A DNA stretch of 7,368 nt, taken from positions 1 to 7,368 of the forward strand of contig JAQWRO010000106.1 of the NCBI GenBank assembly GCA_029243665.1. The letters are read 5' to 3'. This DNA comes from Gammaproteobacteria bacterium. Its GTDB lineage: Bacteria > Pseudomonadota > Gammaproteobacteria > Comchoanobacterales > Comchoanobacteraceae. The translations under genes were made by a program, and so were the position numbers. Within the stretch, counting starts at the first letter, position 1. Each line of letters begins with the position of its first letter. Shown piece after piece: positions 6,689-7,368 of this stretch. The notes under the pieces are model-generated. The model was not told the DNA's origin and made no database searches. It saw only the letters and a list, made by a program, of their open reading frames with translations.

Positions 6689-7290
6689 GCGAACGCACCA
6701 TCTTTTACTTGAACTAAGTTACCTGCCATCACTCTTTCAACAATATCACACATGATATGTGCAATCAGGGTGTGTACTTCCTGTACTCTAGGCGTATCTT
6801 TAGAGGGCACAACAATGGAGTAATCACTGACACTTTTAATCATGCCTCCATCACATCCTAATAGAGAAACTGTCGTGGCACCAACTGCTTTCGCTGCTTG
6901 ATGCCCTTTAAGGACATTCTTGCTATTTCCTGAAGTAGATAAACCAATGCATAAATCTTTTGAAGTGACCTGAGCTTCCACCTGTCTTTTGAAAATATCA
7001 TCAAAATGATAATCATTCCCTATGGCAGTTATGATCGATGTATCAGTTGTCAAAGCTTGTGACTTGAAAGCTTGTCGCTCTAATTTAAATCGACTTACTA
7101 ACTCAGCAGCCATATGCTGTGCATCTGCTGCACTGCCGCCATTGCCATACCAAAAAATGCCACCATTATTTTCTAAAGTCTCTATGATTTTTAGAGATAT
7201 CGTTTCTATTTCCTTTGAAAAACTTAAAGATTGTGACACCAATGCCATATGATCATCGATGGCTTGGTGGATGATGCTTTGAAATTCCAT
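6685..7290 (-). CDS. gmhA: Phosphoheptose (sedoheptulose 7-phosphate) isomerase, GmhA family, SIS domain
   Basis: This cytoplasmic enzyme should convert sedoheptulose 7-phosphate into D-glycero-D-manno-heptose 7-phosphate, the first step of ADP- or GDP-heptose synthesis. The 201-residue protein is close to the family length (E. coli GmhA has 192). A single SIS domain is visible: GNGGSAADAQH at 49-59, ALTTDTS at 79-85, AIGNDY at 89-94, STSGNS at 118-123 and TPRVQEVH at 166-173. The E. coli zinc and catalytic residues H61, E65, Q172 and H180 correspond to H59, E63, Q170 and H178 with a constant offset of two, so it looks active. ATG at 7290 is preceded by AGAGG with a 10-base spacer, inside the end of the upstream gene. 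Its stop overlaps the next start as ATGA. Many genomes carry a core gmhA elsewhere, so this may be a locus-specific copy. The family call is firm; the pathway branch is inferred. Confidence 0.93.
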   Translation of the reverse strand: MEFQSIIHQAIDDHMALVSQSLSFSKEIETISLKIIETLENNGGIFWYGNGGSAADAQHMAAELVSRFKLERQAFKSQALTTDTSIITAIGNDYHFDDIFKRQVEAQVTSKDLCIGLSTSGNSKNVLKGHQAAKAVGATTVSLLGCDGGMIKSVSDYSIVVPSKDTPRVQEVHTLIAHIMCDIVERVMAGNLVQVKDGAFA

Positions 7291-7295
7291 AATGC

Positions 7296-7368
7296 TTATA
7301 CCTCTAAACTGCCAAAAGTTAGTGTTGATTGAGCTTCCTCAAAACGTGCTTTGGTACCAATGTCAAAT
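7296..7368 (-). CDS. Probable sugar-1-phosphate nucleotidyltransferase (HddC-like), C-terminal 24 residues only
   Basis: Only the last 24 codons are in the window; the gene begins beyond its right edge. The visible tail contains FDIGTKARFEEAQ, which matches the 'FIDIGTPEDYxxAQ' tail seen in nucleotidyltransferases of the HddC/RmlA type, such as D-glycero-D-manno-heptose 1-phosphate guanylyltransferase. These enzymes join an NTP and a sugar 1-phosphate to make a nucleotide sugar in the cytoplasm. The adjoining gmhA-type gene, 5 bases downstream, favours a heptose substrate, because hddC and gmhA homologues commonly sit together in GDP-heptose loci. The TAA stop is at 7296-7298. With so little sequence the substrate cannot be read; a glucose- or mannose-1-phosphate enzyme remains possible. 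Confidence 0.6.
   Translation of the reverse strand, partial: FDIGTKARFEEAQSTLTFGSLEV

Noticed and set aside
7022..7252. Plus-strand reading frame of 76 codons.
   Set aside because: It is antisense to the most conserved part of the GmhA isomerase.

Overview
This AT-rich window carries eight genes, all on the minus strand, read from high to low coordinates. They are packed like one operon: neighbours overlap by 1-8 bases or are 1-10 bases apart. The content is that of a Gram-negative surface-polysaccharide locus (LPS O-antigen, capsule or glycan modification). The base composition and GmhA-type heptose chemistry would suit an AT-rich gammaproteobacterium such as a Legionella-like organism, but no feature fixes the taxon. 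No promoter, terminator, tRNA, mobile element or CRISPR array is visible, and both window edges cut through genes.

In order of transcription: (1) 7368-7296, the C-terminal tail of a probable sugar-1-phosphate nucleotidyltransferase (HddC-like); (2) 7290-6685, a GmhA-type sedoheptulose-7-phosphate isomerase with its metal and catalytic residues intact; (3) 6688-5597, a P-loop protein of sulfotransferase or kinase type; (4) 5586-4429, a degenerate CMP-sugar synthetase domain fused to an intact cupin; (5) 4427-3702, a canonical CMP-sugar synthetase (NeuA/PtmB type), a diverged paralogue of (4); (6) 3702-2992, a short-chain dehydrogenase; (7) 2999-1962, a Gfo/Idh/MocA oxidoreductase; (8) 1965-1, a large protein of at least 655 residues with a GT-B-like C-terminal part, probably a glycosyltransferase, running off the window.

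Genes 1-2 look like the end of a nucleotide-activated heptose module (sedoheptulose-7-phosphate to an activated heptose). Genes 4-7 look like a module that activates a 2-keto-3-deoxy acid (sialic, legionaminic or Kdo-like) as its CMP derivative and adjusts its redox state. The SDR and Gfo/Idh genes next to a cytidylyltransferase recall nonulosonic-acid loci such as the Campylobacter ptm genes. Gene 8 may transfer one of the activated sugars and gene 3 may decorate the glycan; both roles are inference.

The most unusual item is gene 4. Its cytidylyltransferase signature has lost nearly all the basic residues, while the fused cupin keeps all four metal ligands, and it lies one base upstream of its apparently active paralogue. 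It may be a pseudoenzyme with a new sugar-modifying or regulatory role.
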